Positions 54,388 through 61,699 of a stretch of DNA of 64,000 nt are shown piece after piece. Numbering within the stretch: the stretch's first letter is position 1; each line of letters starts with the position of its first letter. The position numbers and the translations under genes are program-made. Source of the DNA: Lachnospiraceae bacterium (GTDB lineage Bacteria; Bacillota; Clostridia; Lachnospirales; Lachnospiraceae); the NCBI GenBank assembly GCA_017441295.1, contig JAFRYA010000026.1, forward strand, positions 1 to 64,000, written 5' to 3'. Under the pieces are notes generated by a model. The model worked only from the letters and a program-made list of their open reading frames with translations. It ran no database searches and was not told the origin of the DNA.

Positions 54388-54460
54388 TGGGCACTAAGGG
54401 ACTCGAACCCCTGACCCCTTCCACGTCAAGGAAGTGCGCTCCCAGCTGCGCTAAGTGCCC
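54388..54460 (-). tRNA. tRNA-Val (anticodon GAC)
   Basis: Reads GGGCACT at the 5' end and AGTGCCC plus discriminator A at the 3' end (perfect acceptor stem). The D-arm is GCGCAGCTGGGAGCGC, the anticodon stem CTTCC/GGAAG has loop TTGACGT (anticodon GAC), and the T-arm contains GGTTCGAGTCC. CCA is not encoded. Confidence 0.95.
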
Positions 54461-54469
54461 GGATATAAG

Positions 54470-54542
54470 TGGAGCATAAGGGACTTGAACCCTCGACCTC
54501 TTGAATGCCATTCAAGCGCGCTCCCAACTGCGCCAATGCCCC
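54470..54542 (-). tRNA. tRNA-Ala (anticodon GGC)
   Basis: Acceptor GGGGCAT/ATGCTCC with one G-U pair and discriminator A. The D-arm is GGCGCAGTTGGGAGCGC, the anticodon stem CTTGA/TCAAG has loop ATGGCAT (anticodon GGC), and the T-arm contains GGTTCAAGTCC. It lies 9 nt upstream of tRNA-Val in the same transcript. Confidence 0.94.
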
Positions 54543-54591
54543 GTGCGTTATTTATTATAAATAAAAATCGGCAGAAAGCAACCTGAATTTG

Positions 54592-54632
54592 AAAAAGCCC
54601 TTCCCGCCGGCAGTCGGAGGGGAGGGCAGATT
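54592..54632 (-). terminator. intrinsic terminator of the phloretin-hydrolase-like gene
   Basis: GCCCTTCCC/GGGGAGGGC (one G-U) around a 13-nt loop; A and T runs on both sides (GAAAAA and TTTTTT), so it works for the minus-strand gene that stops at 54640. Confidence 0.85.
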
Positions 54633-54639
54633 TTTTCTT

Positions 54640-55473
54640 TTACCAGTTGTCTTTTTCTTCTGCGTATAGTGCAGGCAGGATGTCAGCCAGATTGGTGAAT
54701 TCGAAGAAATTGTGCTGCTGAAGATTTTCAATAATAGGCTTCAGCTCTTCTATCATTGCAGGCGGAGCCGCCAGCGTGCCTCTGCCGTCAACGATATGAT
54801 AACCCATCCAGAAACGGCTTCTCAGCTCGCAGCCCTGCTCAGTATCTCTGGCCATGTGGAGCATTACTACAGGGAAGTTCGGAACTCCCTCCGGAGTGAT
54901 GATGTCTACATTCGCAGTAACGATAAATGAGCATGCGTTAGTGCCGATTTTTGATGCGTCGTATCCCAGAATGGCAGGGTCGGTAAAACCGATTTTCAGA
55001 AGACCAGGCTCTGTGCCCGGAATCAGTGATTCATCTACATAGTGGTTTACGCCCTGGCATTTCTGGAGCAGGGTGGTCTCCGGGTTCAGGATCCATGCGC
55101 GCTCCTCATCGGTTATGGTAAGTCCATAATGATCATATGGATCCCAGATGGTGTAGCGGAAAGGATCCAGCGGATGCCAACCGAAATACCATTGCAGCAT
55201 TTCGCCGGTAGAACCTTCAAAAACAGTGTTGTTGCTGAGAACATATCCTCCGGAAGCCAGCTTGCGGATGCCGCCCCATTCGTCTGGCAGGTAGCCCGGT
55301 TCGAAAATGCGGTTGCGGTCTTCAATCTCCAGTCCTTCGCCCGGCTGGTTGTAAATATCCTTCAGCATTTCCAGCTTCTTTTCCGGAATAGGCTTTAACT
55401 CCCGCTCATAAAAATGGTAATAGCTTTTATCTTTATCTTCAGGCCTGATAGGAGCCTTCTGTGCATCGATCAT
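54640..55473 (-). CDS. DAPG hydrolase-family protein (phloretin hydrolase/PhlG-like C-C hydrolase)
   Basis: The 277-aa protein matches the PhlG/phloretin hydrolase family, zinc enzymes that cut the C-C bond between an acyl group and a phloroglucinol-type ring. Visible family segments are EGSTGEMLQWYFGWHPLDPFRY (core GWHPLDP) with WDPYDHYGL, which carries the likely metal histidines; the FPVVMLHMARDTEQGCELRSRFW block (core MLHMARD); and GYHIVDGRG. The length equals that of known phloretin hydrolases. ATG 55473 has AAAGGAGAAGG upstream. It is divergent from the FAH-family gene. If the activity holds, it would release phloroglucinol and a phenylpropionate from dihydrochalcones, the last step of anaerobic flavonoid cleavage. 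Confidence 0.82.
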   Translation of the reverse strand: MIDAQKAPIRPEDKDKSYYHFYERELKPIPEKKLEMLKDIYNQPGEGLEIEDRNRIFEPGYLPDEWGGIRKLASGGYVLSNNTVFEGSTGEMLQWYFGWHPLDPFRYTIWDPYDHYGLTITDEERAWILNPETTLLQKCQGVNHYVDESLIPGTEPGLLKIGFTDPAILGYDASKIGTNACSFIVTANVDIITPEGVPNFPVVMLHMARDTEQGCELRSRFWMGYHIVDGRGTLAAPPAMIEELKPIIENLQQHNFFEFTNLADILPALYAEEKDNW

Positions 55474-55607
55474 GTTACCTTCTCCTTTCTTTGTGTTTTT
55501 AATAATAATATATAAATAGGCACTTATCAATATAATAGAAAAAGTGATATCATACAAATGATAGCTTGAAAAGGAGCAGTCAGATATTTAGCAATTGGAG
55601 GAGAAAA

Positions 55608-56441
55608 ATGAAGATCTGTAACATTCTTGTGAATAATGAAATACATCCCGCTGTTGTGACTGAACGCGGTGTGATAGATGCCGCAGCTTCAGGACTGACA
55701 ATTGACGAGATAATCGCAGGCGCGGACCGCACGCCGTTTGAGAAGCTGGCTGCAGATACATCCCTGCCGGTAGTAGAGAACCCTGTGTACGGCAATGTAG
55801 TTGACCGGACAGGCAAACTCATCTGTGTAGGACTTAATTACCGACAGCATGCGATCAATACAAATATGCCGATTCCTGAGTATCCAATACTTTTTTCTAA
55901 ATTTGCCAACGCGCTGGTTCCTGCTGGAACAGAGGTGGAGCTGCCCGAATGGGAAGACAGTTATGATTATGAAGCTGAGCTGGTAATCGTTATGGGCAAA
56001 AGCGCATGGGGAGTCAGCGAGGAAGAGGCGAAGGATTATATTTTTGGCTACACCTGCGGCAACGATTTCAGCTGCAGGGATCCGCAGATGCGCTCAGGAC
56101 AATGGCTGATCGGCAAGACGATGCCTGGATTCGGACCATGCGGTCCATGTATTGTTACCGCGGATGAATTCGATCCGGATAAGCCGCATTTCATCCAGAG
56201 CTACGTCAACGGCGAGAAGCGCCAGGACAGTGACGTAACGGATGTGATCTTCTCAGCCGCTCAGGTGGTCAGCTACGCGTCCAAATATATGCGTCTTGAG
56301 CCCGGAGACCTGATCTATACAGGTACACCGAGCGGAGTTGCGCTGGAGGGCACCGTCAATAAATTCGGCTGGCTGAAGAAAGGCGATACCGTTGAAGTTC
56401 GTATAGAAGGCATCGGAAGCCTTATTAATAAAATGAAATGA
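55608..56441 (+). CDS. fumarylacetoacetate hydrolase-family protein
   Basis: A 277-aa FAH-superfamily enzyme acting on beta-keto acids or ring-cleavage products by C-C hydrolysis, hydration or decarboxylation. LICVGLNYRQHA and FSKFANALVPAG open the core. YDYEAELVIVMGK gives the metal-binding Glu pair (about 122-125), and YTCGNDFSCRD and GKTMPGFGPCGP follow. IYTGTPSGVALEG is the C-terminal signature. ATG 55608 with TTGGAGGAG upstream replaces the frame start at 55566. Divergent from the phloretin-hydrolase-like gene, it may act on the same aromatic pathway. Confidence 0.9.
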   Translation: MKICNILVNNEIHPAVVTERGVIDAAASGLTIDEIIAGADRTPFEKLAADTSLPVVENPVYGNVVDRTGKLICVGLNYRQHAINTNMPIPEYPILFSKFANALVPAGTEVELPEWEDSYDYEAELVIVMGKSAWGVSEEEAKDYIFGYTCGNDFSCRDPQMRSGQWLIGKTMPGFGPCGPCIVTADEFDPDKPHFIQSYVNGEKRQDSDVTDVIFSAAQVVSYASKYMRLEPGDLIYTGTPSGVALEGTVNKFGWLKKGDTVEVRIEGIGSLINKMK

Positions 56442-56448
56442 TCTGTGA

Positions 56449-56536
56449 CTGCTGCGCTGAATGTGCAGCAGTTTCTTTATGTGAGAATACAGCCGCATGT
56501 TCGACTAAACCGACGTGGAGAACAGGCGGCTGTATT
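56449..56536 (+). terminator. terminator hairpins after the FAH-family gene
   Basis: CTGCTGC/GCAGCAG (56449-56471) followed by TTTCTTT is a probable terminator. A second, perfect 11-bp inverted repeat AATACAGCCGC/GCGGCTGTATT (56486-56536) with a 29-nt loop follows and ends in TTT. Confidence 0.7.
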
Positions 56537-56590
56537 TTCATATAAAAAGAAACTGACACAAATATATGCGCCAGTTTCACACAAATCATT

Positions 56591-56992
56591 TCATTTTTTT
56601 AACAGGTCTTTCAAAGTCTTGCTATAGAAGAAGTCATGGACCAGCTGGTCGTATTCTTCCCACATCGGCAGGGTGTGGCATTCAAAGCGCCGCGGGCAGT
56701 CATTTTTATTATCTGCCAGGCAGGCTACAGAGGAGAGTGTACCCTCCATCAGTTCTAAAATCTCACCGACCGGATACTCTTCAGGCTTGCGGCTCAGCTT
56801 GTAGCCGCCGCCCTTGCCGCTGGCACCGGTCAAAAGACCGCCGTTAACGAGATCCTTAACGATGATCTCAAGATATTTCTTTGACAGTTCCTGTCTGGCA
56901 GCGATGTCCTTCAGCGGAATATATCCTCCGTTGTCATTCTCAGCCAGATCTATCATGACGCGGATAGCGTAACGTCCCTTAGTAGAAATCAT
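56591..56992 (-). CDS. Rrf2-family transcriptional regulator (IscR/CymR-like)
   Basis: The 133-aa winged-HTH regulator starts MISTKGRYAIRVMIDLAEN and has the recognition region QELSKKYLEIIVKDL and the wing GASGKGGGYKLSR. Cys91, Cys99 and Cys105 fit the [2Fe-2S]-binding loop of IscR-type members. The gene is divergent from the nifS-nifU-MOSC genes. An operator-like palindrome overlaps its own promoter, and a second operator overlaps the nifS promoter and again the metY promoter at 59194. So it probably ties Fe-S cluster assembly and cysteine synthesis to cluster or cysteine status. Confidence 0.9.
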   Translation of the reverse strand: MISTKGRYAIRVMIDLAENDNGGYIPLKDIAARQELSKKYLEIIVKDLVNGGLLTGASGKGGGYKLSRKPEEYPVGEILELMEGTLSSVACLADNKNDCPRRFECHTLPMWEEYDQLVHDFFYSKTLKDLLKK

Positions 56993-57012
56993 AGCAAGCC
57001 CCTTTCAATCGT

Positions 57013-57045
57013 TTTGCCTATTATACTATAGGGTGAATAGGCAAA
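57013..57045 (-). promoter_or_regulatory. operator over the Rrf2 gene promoter
   Basis: Perfect inverted repeat TTTGCCTATT - 13 nt - AATAGGCAAA upstream of the rrf2 gene. The minus-strand -10 (TATAAT, 57020-57025 in + coordinates) lies inside it. It is a likely autoregulation site. Confidence 0.65.
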
Positions 57046-57059
57046 TCAAGCATTATTTA

Positions 57060-57093
57060 ACCTATTGACACAGTAGGTAAATAGGATTATAAT
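57060..57093 (+). promoter_or_regulatory. nifS promoter overlapped by an Rrf2-type operator
   Basis: TTGACA (57065-57070), 17-bp spacer, TATAAT (57088-57093): consensus promoter. ACCTATTGACACAGTAGGT (57060-57078) is an imperfect palindrome covering the -35, and it recurs almost unchanged at 59194. Confidence 0.8.
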
Positions 57094-57124
57094 CCAAACG
57101 AACAAATGAAAGGAGATTAACGTA

Positions 57125-58309
57125 GTGATTTATACTGATAATGCCGCAACAACCAAGATGAGCGAAGCGGCTGTAAATAAAATGTTTTCCCTGATCAATA
57201 CCACATGGGGTAATCCTTCCAGCCTTTACAGTGTAGGACAGGAAGCTAAGGAGGCGCTTGAGAAGGCACGGGAAGAAGTGGCTGCCATCATTGGGGCCAG
57301 ACCGCAGGAAATAATATTTACTTCAGGCGGCAGCGAGGCAGACAATCAGGCAATACTGTCCGCAGCAAAGCTGGGCGAGAGGAAGGGCAAAAGGCACATC
57401 ATCTCATCCGCGTTTGAGCATCACGCAGTCCTGCATACTTTGGAAAAGCTCAGAAAGGAAGGATTTGAAATAACACTGCTGGACGTTCACAGTGACGGTC
57501 TGGTACGTCCTGAGGAGGTTGAGACAGCTATACGTGAAGACACCTGCTTGGTAACAATAATGTTTGCCAACAATGAGATCGGCACCATCCAGCCTATACG
57601 CGAGATCGGAGCCATTTGCAGAGAAAAGGGAGTATTATTCCACACCGACGCTGTGCAGGCAATAGGACATGTTCCGGTGAATGTCGTTGATGATAATATC
57701 GACATGCTCTCTGCTTCAGCTCATAAATTCCATGGACCAAAGGGCGTGGGATTCCTCTATGTCAAGAGAGGCATACTGCTCACTAACCTGATAGAAGGCG
57801 GTGCCCAGGAAAAGGGCAAACGCGCGGGCACGGAGAACGTTCCGGGCATTGCAGCGATGGCGGAAGCGCTCAAGGAAGCCAATGAAAAGATGGCAGATAA
57901 TGCGGCGCATATGACAGCTGAGCGTGACAGGCTGATAGCAGGACTTAAAGAAATATCACATTCCGCATTAAACGGAGATGCCCTGAAGAGGCTGCCTGGC
58001 AACGTCAACTTCTGCTTTGAGGGAATCGAAGGCGAATCGCTTCTCCTGCTGCTGGATGACAAGGGCATTCAGGCATCTTCAGGCAGCGCGTGCACATCAG
58101 GATCTCTGGATCCGAGCCATGTACTGCTGGCTATCGGCAGGGTACATGACGTGGCTCACGGTTCGCTTAGACTGAGCATTGGAGAAGATATCACGGACGA
58201 AGAAGTGGATTATATTATTAAGTCCGTTAAGGAAGTTGTGGAATACCTGAGGGGCTTCTCACCGATATGGAGAGACCTGATGACAGGCAAGAAAGAATTT
58301 ATTCTGTAA
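57125..58309 (+). CDS. cysteine desulfurase (NifS/IscS-like)
   Basis: A PLP enzyme that takes sulfur from cysteine for Fe-S cluster building, 394 aa. YTDNAATTKMS start, the SGGSEADN loop, the PLP lysine in SASAHKFHGPKG (about residue 200) and the catalytic Cys in SSGSACTSGS (about 320) identify the group. The start is GTG 57125 with AGGAG 9 nt upstream. The next gene, NifU, starts 12 nt later. Control by the Rrf2 operator at -35 is likely. The C-terminal tail is slightly longer than usual. Confidence 0.94.
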   Translation: MIYTDNAATTKMSEAAVNKMFSLINTTWGNPSSLYSVGQEAKEALEKAREEVAAIIGARPQEIIFTSGGSEADNQAILSAAKLGERKGKRHIISSAFEHHAVLHTLEKLRKEGFEITLLDVHSDGLVRPEEVETAIREDTCLVTIMFANNEIGTIQPIREIGAICREKGVLFHTDAVQAIGHVPVNVVDDNIDMLSASAHKFHGPKGVGFLYVKRGILLTNLIEGGAQEKGKRAGTENVPGIAAMAEALKEANEKMADNAAHMTAERDRLIAGLKEISHSALNGDALKRLPGNVNFCFEGIEGESLLLLLDDKGIQASSGSACTSGSLDPSHVLLAIGRVHDVAHGSLRLSIGEDITDEEVDYIIKSVKEVVEYLRGFSPIWRDLMTGKKEFIL

Positions 58310-58320
58310 GGAGGCTTAAA

Positions 58321-58752
58321 ATGGCTTTATATAGTGAAAAGGTAATGGATCATTTCAGAAACCCTCGCAATGTGGGTGTTATAGAGAACGCTGACGGCGT
58401 AGGCGAGGTCGGTAATGCCAAGTGCGGAGACATCATGACAATGTATCTGAAAATTGACAATGACGTGATCTCTGATGTCAAGTTTGAAACATTTGGCTGC
58501 GGCAGCGCTATAGCGTCATCTTCAATGGCAACAGAGCTGATCAAGGGAAAGCCTGTATCAGAGGCCCTCAAACTGACAAACAAGGCAGTTGCTGAGGCCT
58601 TGGACGGTCTGCCGGCATACAAGATGCATTGCAGCGTACTGGCGGAAGAAGCCATCAAGTCAGCGCTTAAGGATTACTATGATAAGAACGGTATAGCCTA
58701 TGACGCGGACCTGCTAGGAGGAGAGCATGACTGCGAGCACTGCTGCGAATGA
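58321..58752 (+). CDS. NifU-like Fe-S cluster scaffold (IscU-type)
   Basis: A scaffold protein, 143 aa, that receives sulfur from NifS and holds the nascent [Fe-S] cluster. YSEKVMDHFRNPRNVG start; ligands Cys35 (AKCGD), Cys60 (FGCGSA) and a third Cys in KMHCSVLAE (about 103). The extra C-terminal tail GGEHDCEHCCE has three more cysteines, common in clostridial NifU proteins. TAAGGAGG precedes ATG 58321, so the in-frame TTG/ATG further upstream at 58267 is not used. Confidence 0.94.
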   Translation: MALYSEKVMDHFRNPRNVGVIENADGVGEVGNAKCGDIMTMYLKIDNDVISDVKFETFGCGSAIASSSMATELIKGKPVSEALKLTNKAVAEALDGLPAYKMHCSVLAEEAIKSALKDYYDKNGIAYDADLLGGEHDCEHCCE

Positions 58753-58768
58753 TCAGAAGGAGAATGAA

Positions 58769-59215
58769 GTGGGAATTATCAGAGGCATCTGCATAAGTGA
58801 AGAAAAGGGCACTCAGAAACACGAAATCCCCGAGGCTGAGTTAGTGGAAGACTGGGGTATCAAAGGAGATGCACACGCAGGCAAATGGCACAGGCAGGTC
58901 AGCCTGCTCGGGCTGGAACAGATTGAAGAGTTCCGTGCCAGAGGAGCAGATGTGCAGTTCGGCGCGTTTGGAGAAAACCTCATAGTTGAGGGATTTCATT
59001 TCCGCACACTTCCGGTTGGCACAGTCTTTCAGGTGGGCGATGCAGTTCTGGAAATGACCCAGATCGGCAAGGAATGCCACAGCCACTGTCAGATATATAA
59101 AGTGATGGGCGACTGCATTATGCCGCGTGAAGGAGTGTTCGCAAAAGTCCTGCGCGGAGGCATGATAAAAAAAGGTGATGAAATTGTAACAAAACCTATT
59201 GACATAGTAGGTTAG
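58769..59215 (+). CDS. MOSC-domain protein
   Basis: A 148-aa MOSC domain (molybdenum cofactor sulfurase C-terminal type), a fold that binds and moves sulfur or molybdopterin. HEIPEAELVEDWGIKGDAHAGKWHRQVSLL (core GIKGDAHAGKWHRQVSLL) and GAFGENLIVEG are typical. A Cys in GKECHSHCQI may carry sulfur. GTG 58769 with AAGGAG 6 nt upstream, 16 nt after the NifU stop, is more natural than ATG 58727 inside nifU. The last codons overlap the promoter of the metY operon. Confidence 0.85.
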   Translation: MGIIRGICISEEKGTQKHEIPEAELVEDWGIKGDAHAGKWHRQVSLLGLEQIEEFRARGADVQFGAFGENLIVEGFHFRTLPVGTVFQVGDAVLEMTQIGKECHSHCQIYKVMGDCIMPREGVFAKVLRGGMIKKGDEIVTKPIDIVG

Positions 59216-59227
59216 TAGTGATATATT
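59194..59227 (+). promoter_or_regulatory. metY-cysK promoter with Rrf2-type operator
   Basis: TTGACA (59199-59204), 17-bp spacer, TATATT (59222-59227). ACCTATTGACATAGTAGGT (59194-59212) covers the -35 and differs from the nifS operator at one position. It overlaps the end of the MOSC gene. Confidence 0.78.
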
Positions 59228-59249
59228 AACGGAAAATTTTCAAGAGGAG

Positions 59250-59430
59250 ATGAAAATGATGTTCAGAAGCAACAGCATGTGTTGGCGAATGTTTAACTCC
59301 CGGGCATATACTATGGCCGGGGCGTTTAGATGCTTGCCTAATCGCCTCGAAATAACACGATGTTGATGCTATAGAATAAACATATGCCATTTGCCCGGGA
59401 GCCTATCCGCAAGCCCTCGGGCTTTTAATT
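59250..59430 (+). promoter_or_regulatory. leader ORF and attenuator-like structure before metY
   Basis: The 5' leader is about 230 nt. A 38-codon frame (59250-59366; GAGGAG upstream, ATG 59256 is also possible) encodes a Met- and Cys-containing peptide with Cys codons 11, 28 and 38. CTCCCGGGCA (59297-59306, in the leader ORF) is perfectly complementary to TGCCCGGGAG (59392-59401). The latter also forms the left arm of a terminator-like hairpin with GCCCTCGGGC (59413-59422) followed by TTTTAATTT. The two pairings exclude each other, as in transcription attenuation. No T-box or S-box signature was found. Confidence 0.5.
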
Positions 59431-59465
59431 TAAAGCCCATACAAAAACCATAAAGGAGAAAAAAT

Positions 59466-60749
59466 ATGAGCGAATACAGATTTGAAACATTGCAGCTGCA
59501 CGTTGGACAGGAGCAGGCAGACCCTGCTACAGATGCCCGCGCAGTACCTATATACCAGACAACCTCCTATGTTTTCCATAGCAGCCAGCATGCGGCAGAC
59601 CGCTTCGGTCTGGCTGATGCCGGAAACATTTACGGCAGGCTGACCAACTCTACCCAGGAAGTCCTGGAGAAGAGGCTGGCGGCTCTGGAAGGCGGCAGCG
59701 CGGCCCTCGCGCTTTCATCAGGGGCGGCGGCTATCACATATACTATTGAGGCACTGGCCGCGAATGGAGGACACATCGTAGCCCAGAAGACTATTTATGG
59801 CGGCAGTTTCAACCTGCTGGCTCACACCCTGCCGCAGTACGGCATTGAAACGACATTCGTGGATGCGCATAATCTTCAGGAAATAGAAGACGCGATCAAA
59901 GACAACACCAGAGCCGTTTATCTGGAGACGCTGGGCAATCCTAACAGTGACATTCCTGATATAGACGCGATTTCCGAGATAGCTCATAGGCATGGTCTGC
60001 CGGTTGTTGTGGACAATACATTTGGAACTCCGTTCCTGATCAGGCCGTTTGAACATGGAGCAGATATTGTCGTCCATTCCGCAACGAAATTTATCGGCGG
60101 ACACGGTACGACGCTGGGAGGCATTATTGTTGAGGCAGGCAGGTTCAACTGGAAGGCCAGCGGCAAATATCCGAATATAGCAGAGCCGAACCCAAGTTAT
60201 CACGGCGTTTCATTCTATGACGCGGTTGGCCCTGCAGCATTCGTAACATTTATCAGGGCGATACTGCTGAGGGATACAGGCGCTTGTATTTCGCCGTTCA
60301 ACGCATTCCTGCTCCTGCAGGGTGTGGAAACAATATCACTGAGGCTGGAAAGACATGCCGAAAATACCAAAAAGGTGGTAGAATATCTAAGTAAGCATCC
60401 TCAGGTTGAACATGTAAGTCATCCATCGCTCCCGGATCATCCGGACCACGCGCTGTTTGAGAGGTACTTCCCGAACGGCGGTGCGTCGATCTTCACATTC
60501 GAGATCAAAGGCGGACAGGAGGAAGCATGGAAATTCATTGACAACCTGCAGATATTCTCGCTGCTGGCCAATGTGGCTGATGTTAAGAGCCTCGTGATCC
60601 ATCCGGCATCCACCACACATTCGCAGCTGACCGAAGAGGAACTGCTGGATCAGGGCATCAAGCCGAATACGATCAGGCTCTCGATCGGAACTGAACATAT
60701 TGATGATATTATCGCGGATCTCGAAAGAGGATTTGCGGCTGTAAAATAA
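59466..60749 (+). CDS. metY: O-acetylhomoserine sulfhydrylase / aminocarboxypropyltransferase
   Basis: A PLP enzyme, 427 aa, making homocysteine (or cysteine) from O-acetyl(homo)serine and sulfide. The start FETLQLHVGQEQADPATDARAVPIYQTTSY (core RAVPIYQTTSY) is typical of this group. GGSAALALSSGAAA binds the cofactor, the PLP lysine is in HSATKFIGGHGTTLGG (about 208), and the C-terminal SLVIHPASTTHSQL matches. AAGGAG precedes the ATG. It forms an operon with cysK 17 nt later under the Rrf2-type operator and the leader structure. Confidence 0.94.
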   Translation: MSEYRFETLQLHVGQEQADPATDARAVPIYQTTSYVFHSSQHAADRFGLADAGNIYGRLTNSTQEVLEKRLAALEGGSAALALSSGAAAITYTIEALAANGGHIVAQKTIYGGSFNLLAHTLPQYGIETTFVDAHNLQEIEDAIKDNTRAVYLETLGNPNSDIPDIDAISEIAHRHGLPVVVDNTFGTPFLIRPFEHGADIVVHSATKFIGGHGTTLGGIIVEAGRFNWKASGKYPNIAEPNPSYHGVSFYDAVGPAAFVTFIRAILLRDTGACISPFNAFLLLQGVETISLRLERHAENTKKVVEYLSKHPQVEHVSHPSLPDHPDHALFERYFPNGGASIFTFEIKGGQEEAWKFIDNLQIFSLLANVADVKSLVIHPASTTHSQLTEEELLDQGIKPNTIRLSIGTEHIDDIIADLERGFAAVK

Positions 60750-60766
60750 AAAGGAAGGTATGAAAA

Positions 60767-61699
60767 ATGGCAAATATTTATAAAGGAACTTTAGGACTTA
60801 TAGGAAACACACCTCTCGTAGAGGTAACAAACATTGAGAAAGAGCTGGGCCTCGAGGCTACCGTTCTGGTCAAGCTGGAGTACTTCAACCCGGCAGGCAG
60901 TGTTAAGGACCGTATCGCCAAGGCGATGATCGAAGACGCAGAAGAGAAGGGCATCCTGAAAGAGGGCTCTGTTATCATCGAGCCGACCAGCGGCAACACA
61001 GGCATCGGCCTGGCTTCCATTGCAGCAGCAAAGGGATACCGCATCATCCTCACAATGCCTGAGACAATGAGCGTTGAGAGAAGAAACATTCTGAAAGCAT
61101 ACGGCGCTGAACTGGTTCTGACAGAAGGCGCGAAGGGTATGAAAGGCGCTATTGCCAAGGCTGAGGAACTGGCAGCAGAGATTCCGAACAGCTTCATTCC
61201 GGGCCAGTTCGTGAACCCGGCTAACCCGGCCATCCACAAAGCGACTACCGGTCCTGAAATCTGGAAAGATACTGACGGCAAGGTAGACATATTCATCGCA
61301 GGCGTTGGCACAGGCGGCACTGTTACAGGTACAGGCGAATATCTGAAAGAGCAGAATCCTGATATTAAAGTGGTAGCTCTCGAGCCGGATGATTCACCGG
61401 TTCTGTCAGAGGGCAGGGCAGGCAGCCATAAGATCCAGGGCATCGGCGCAGGCTTCGTTCCTGATGTACTGAATACCAAGGTTTATGATGAGGTCTTCAG
61501 GGCAGCTAATCAGGATGCTTTTGAGACAGCCAAGCTCCTCGCCAGAAAGGAAGGCATTTCTGTAGGTATCTCCTCAGGAGCCGCTCTGTTCGGAGCCATC
61601 CAGCTGGCCAAGAGACCTGAGAATAAGGGCAAAGTGATAGTGGCACTTCTGCCTGACAGCGGAGACAGATATTATTCCACCGCACTGTTTACTGAATAA
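60767..61699 (+). CDS. cysK: cysteine synthase A (O-acetylserine sulfhydrylase)
   Basis: Makes cysteine from O-acetylserine and sulfide, 310 aa. PLP lysine Lys47 in NPAGSVKDR, the substrate loop [10 protein letters not shown], phosphate-binding [10 protein letters not shown] and GISSGAAL are all present. The C-terminus lacks the long tail of some CysK forms. In Gram-positive bacteria CysK can be the co-regulator of CymR, an Rrf2 protein, which makes the shared operator notable. Its stop overlaps the convergent nuclease-like remnant by 11 bp. Confidence 0.95.
   Translation: MANIYKGTLGLIGNTPLVEVTNIEKELGLEATVLVKLEYFNPAGSVKDRIAKAMIEDAEEKGILKEGSVIIEPTSGNTGIGLASIAAAKGYRIILTMPETMSVERRNILKAYGAELVLTEGAKGMKGAIAKAEELAAEIPNSFIPGQFVNPANPAIHKATTGPEIWKDTDGKVDIFIAGVGTGGTVTGTGEYLKEQNPDIKVVALEPDDSPVLSEGRAGSHKIQGIGAGFVPDVLNTKVYDEVFRAANQDAFETAKLLARKEGISVGISSGAALFGAIQLAKRPENKGKVIVALLPDSGDRYYSTALFTE

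Larger units (their letters stand above)
54150..54404. repeat. duplicated tRNA-Val 3' end with terminator (two copies)
   Basis: A block of about 95 bp occurs twice (about 54150-54234 and 54309-54404): TTCGCTCCCTCCTG(A/G)TTCGAGTCC, a TTATTACCA stretch, a terminator hairpin, then GGGCACTAAGGGACTC. The last 16 bp are exact (54219-54234 and 54389-54404) and form the 3' end of tRNA-Val on the minus strand. The left copy is a tRNA end without the rest of the gene, as left by integration or recombination at a tRNA. Confidence 0.65.

Noticed and set aside
54257..54511. 84-codon minus-strand frame over the tRNA genes
   Set aside because: It is a chance frame through tRNA-Val, tRNA-Ala and their duplicate, with no protein-like features.
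59216..59465. T-box or SAM (S-box) riboswitch in the metY leader
   Set aside because: No T-box GGTGG-type motif and no S-box core were found; the leader-peptide attenuator fits better.
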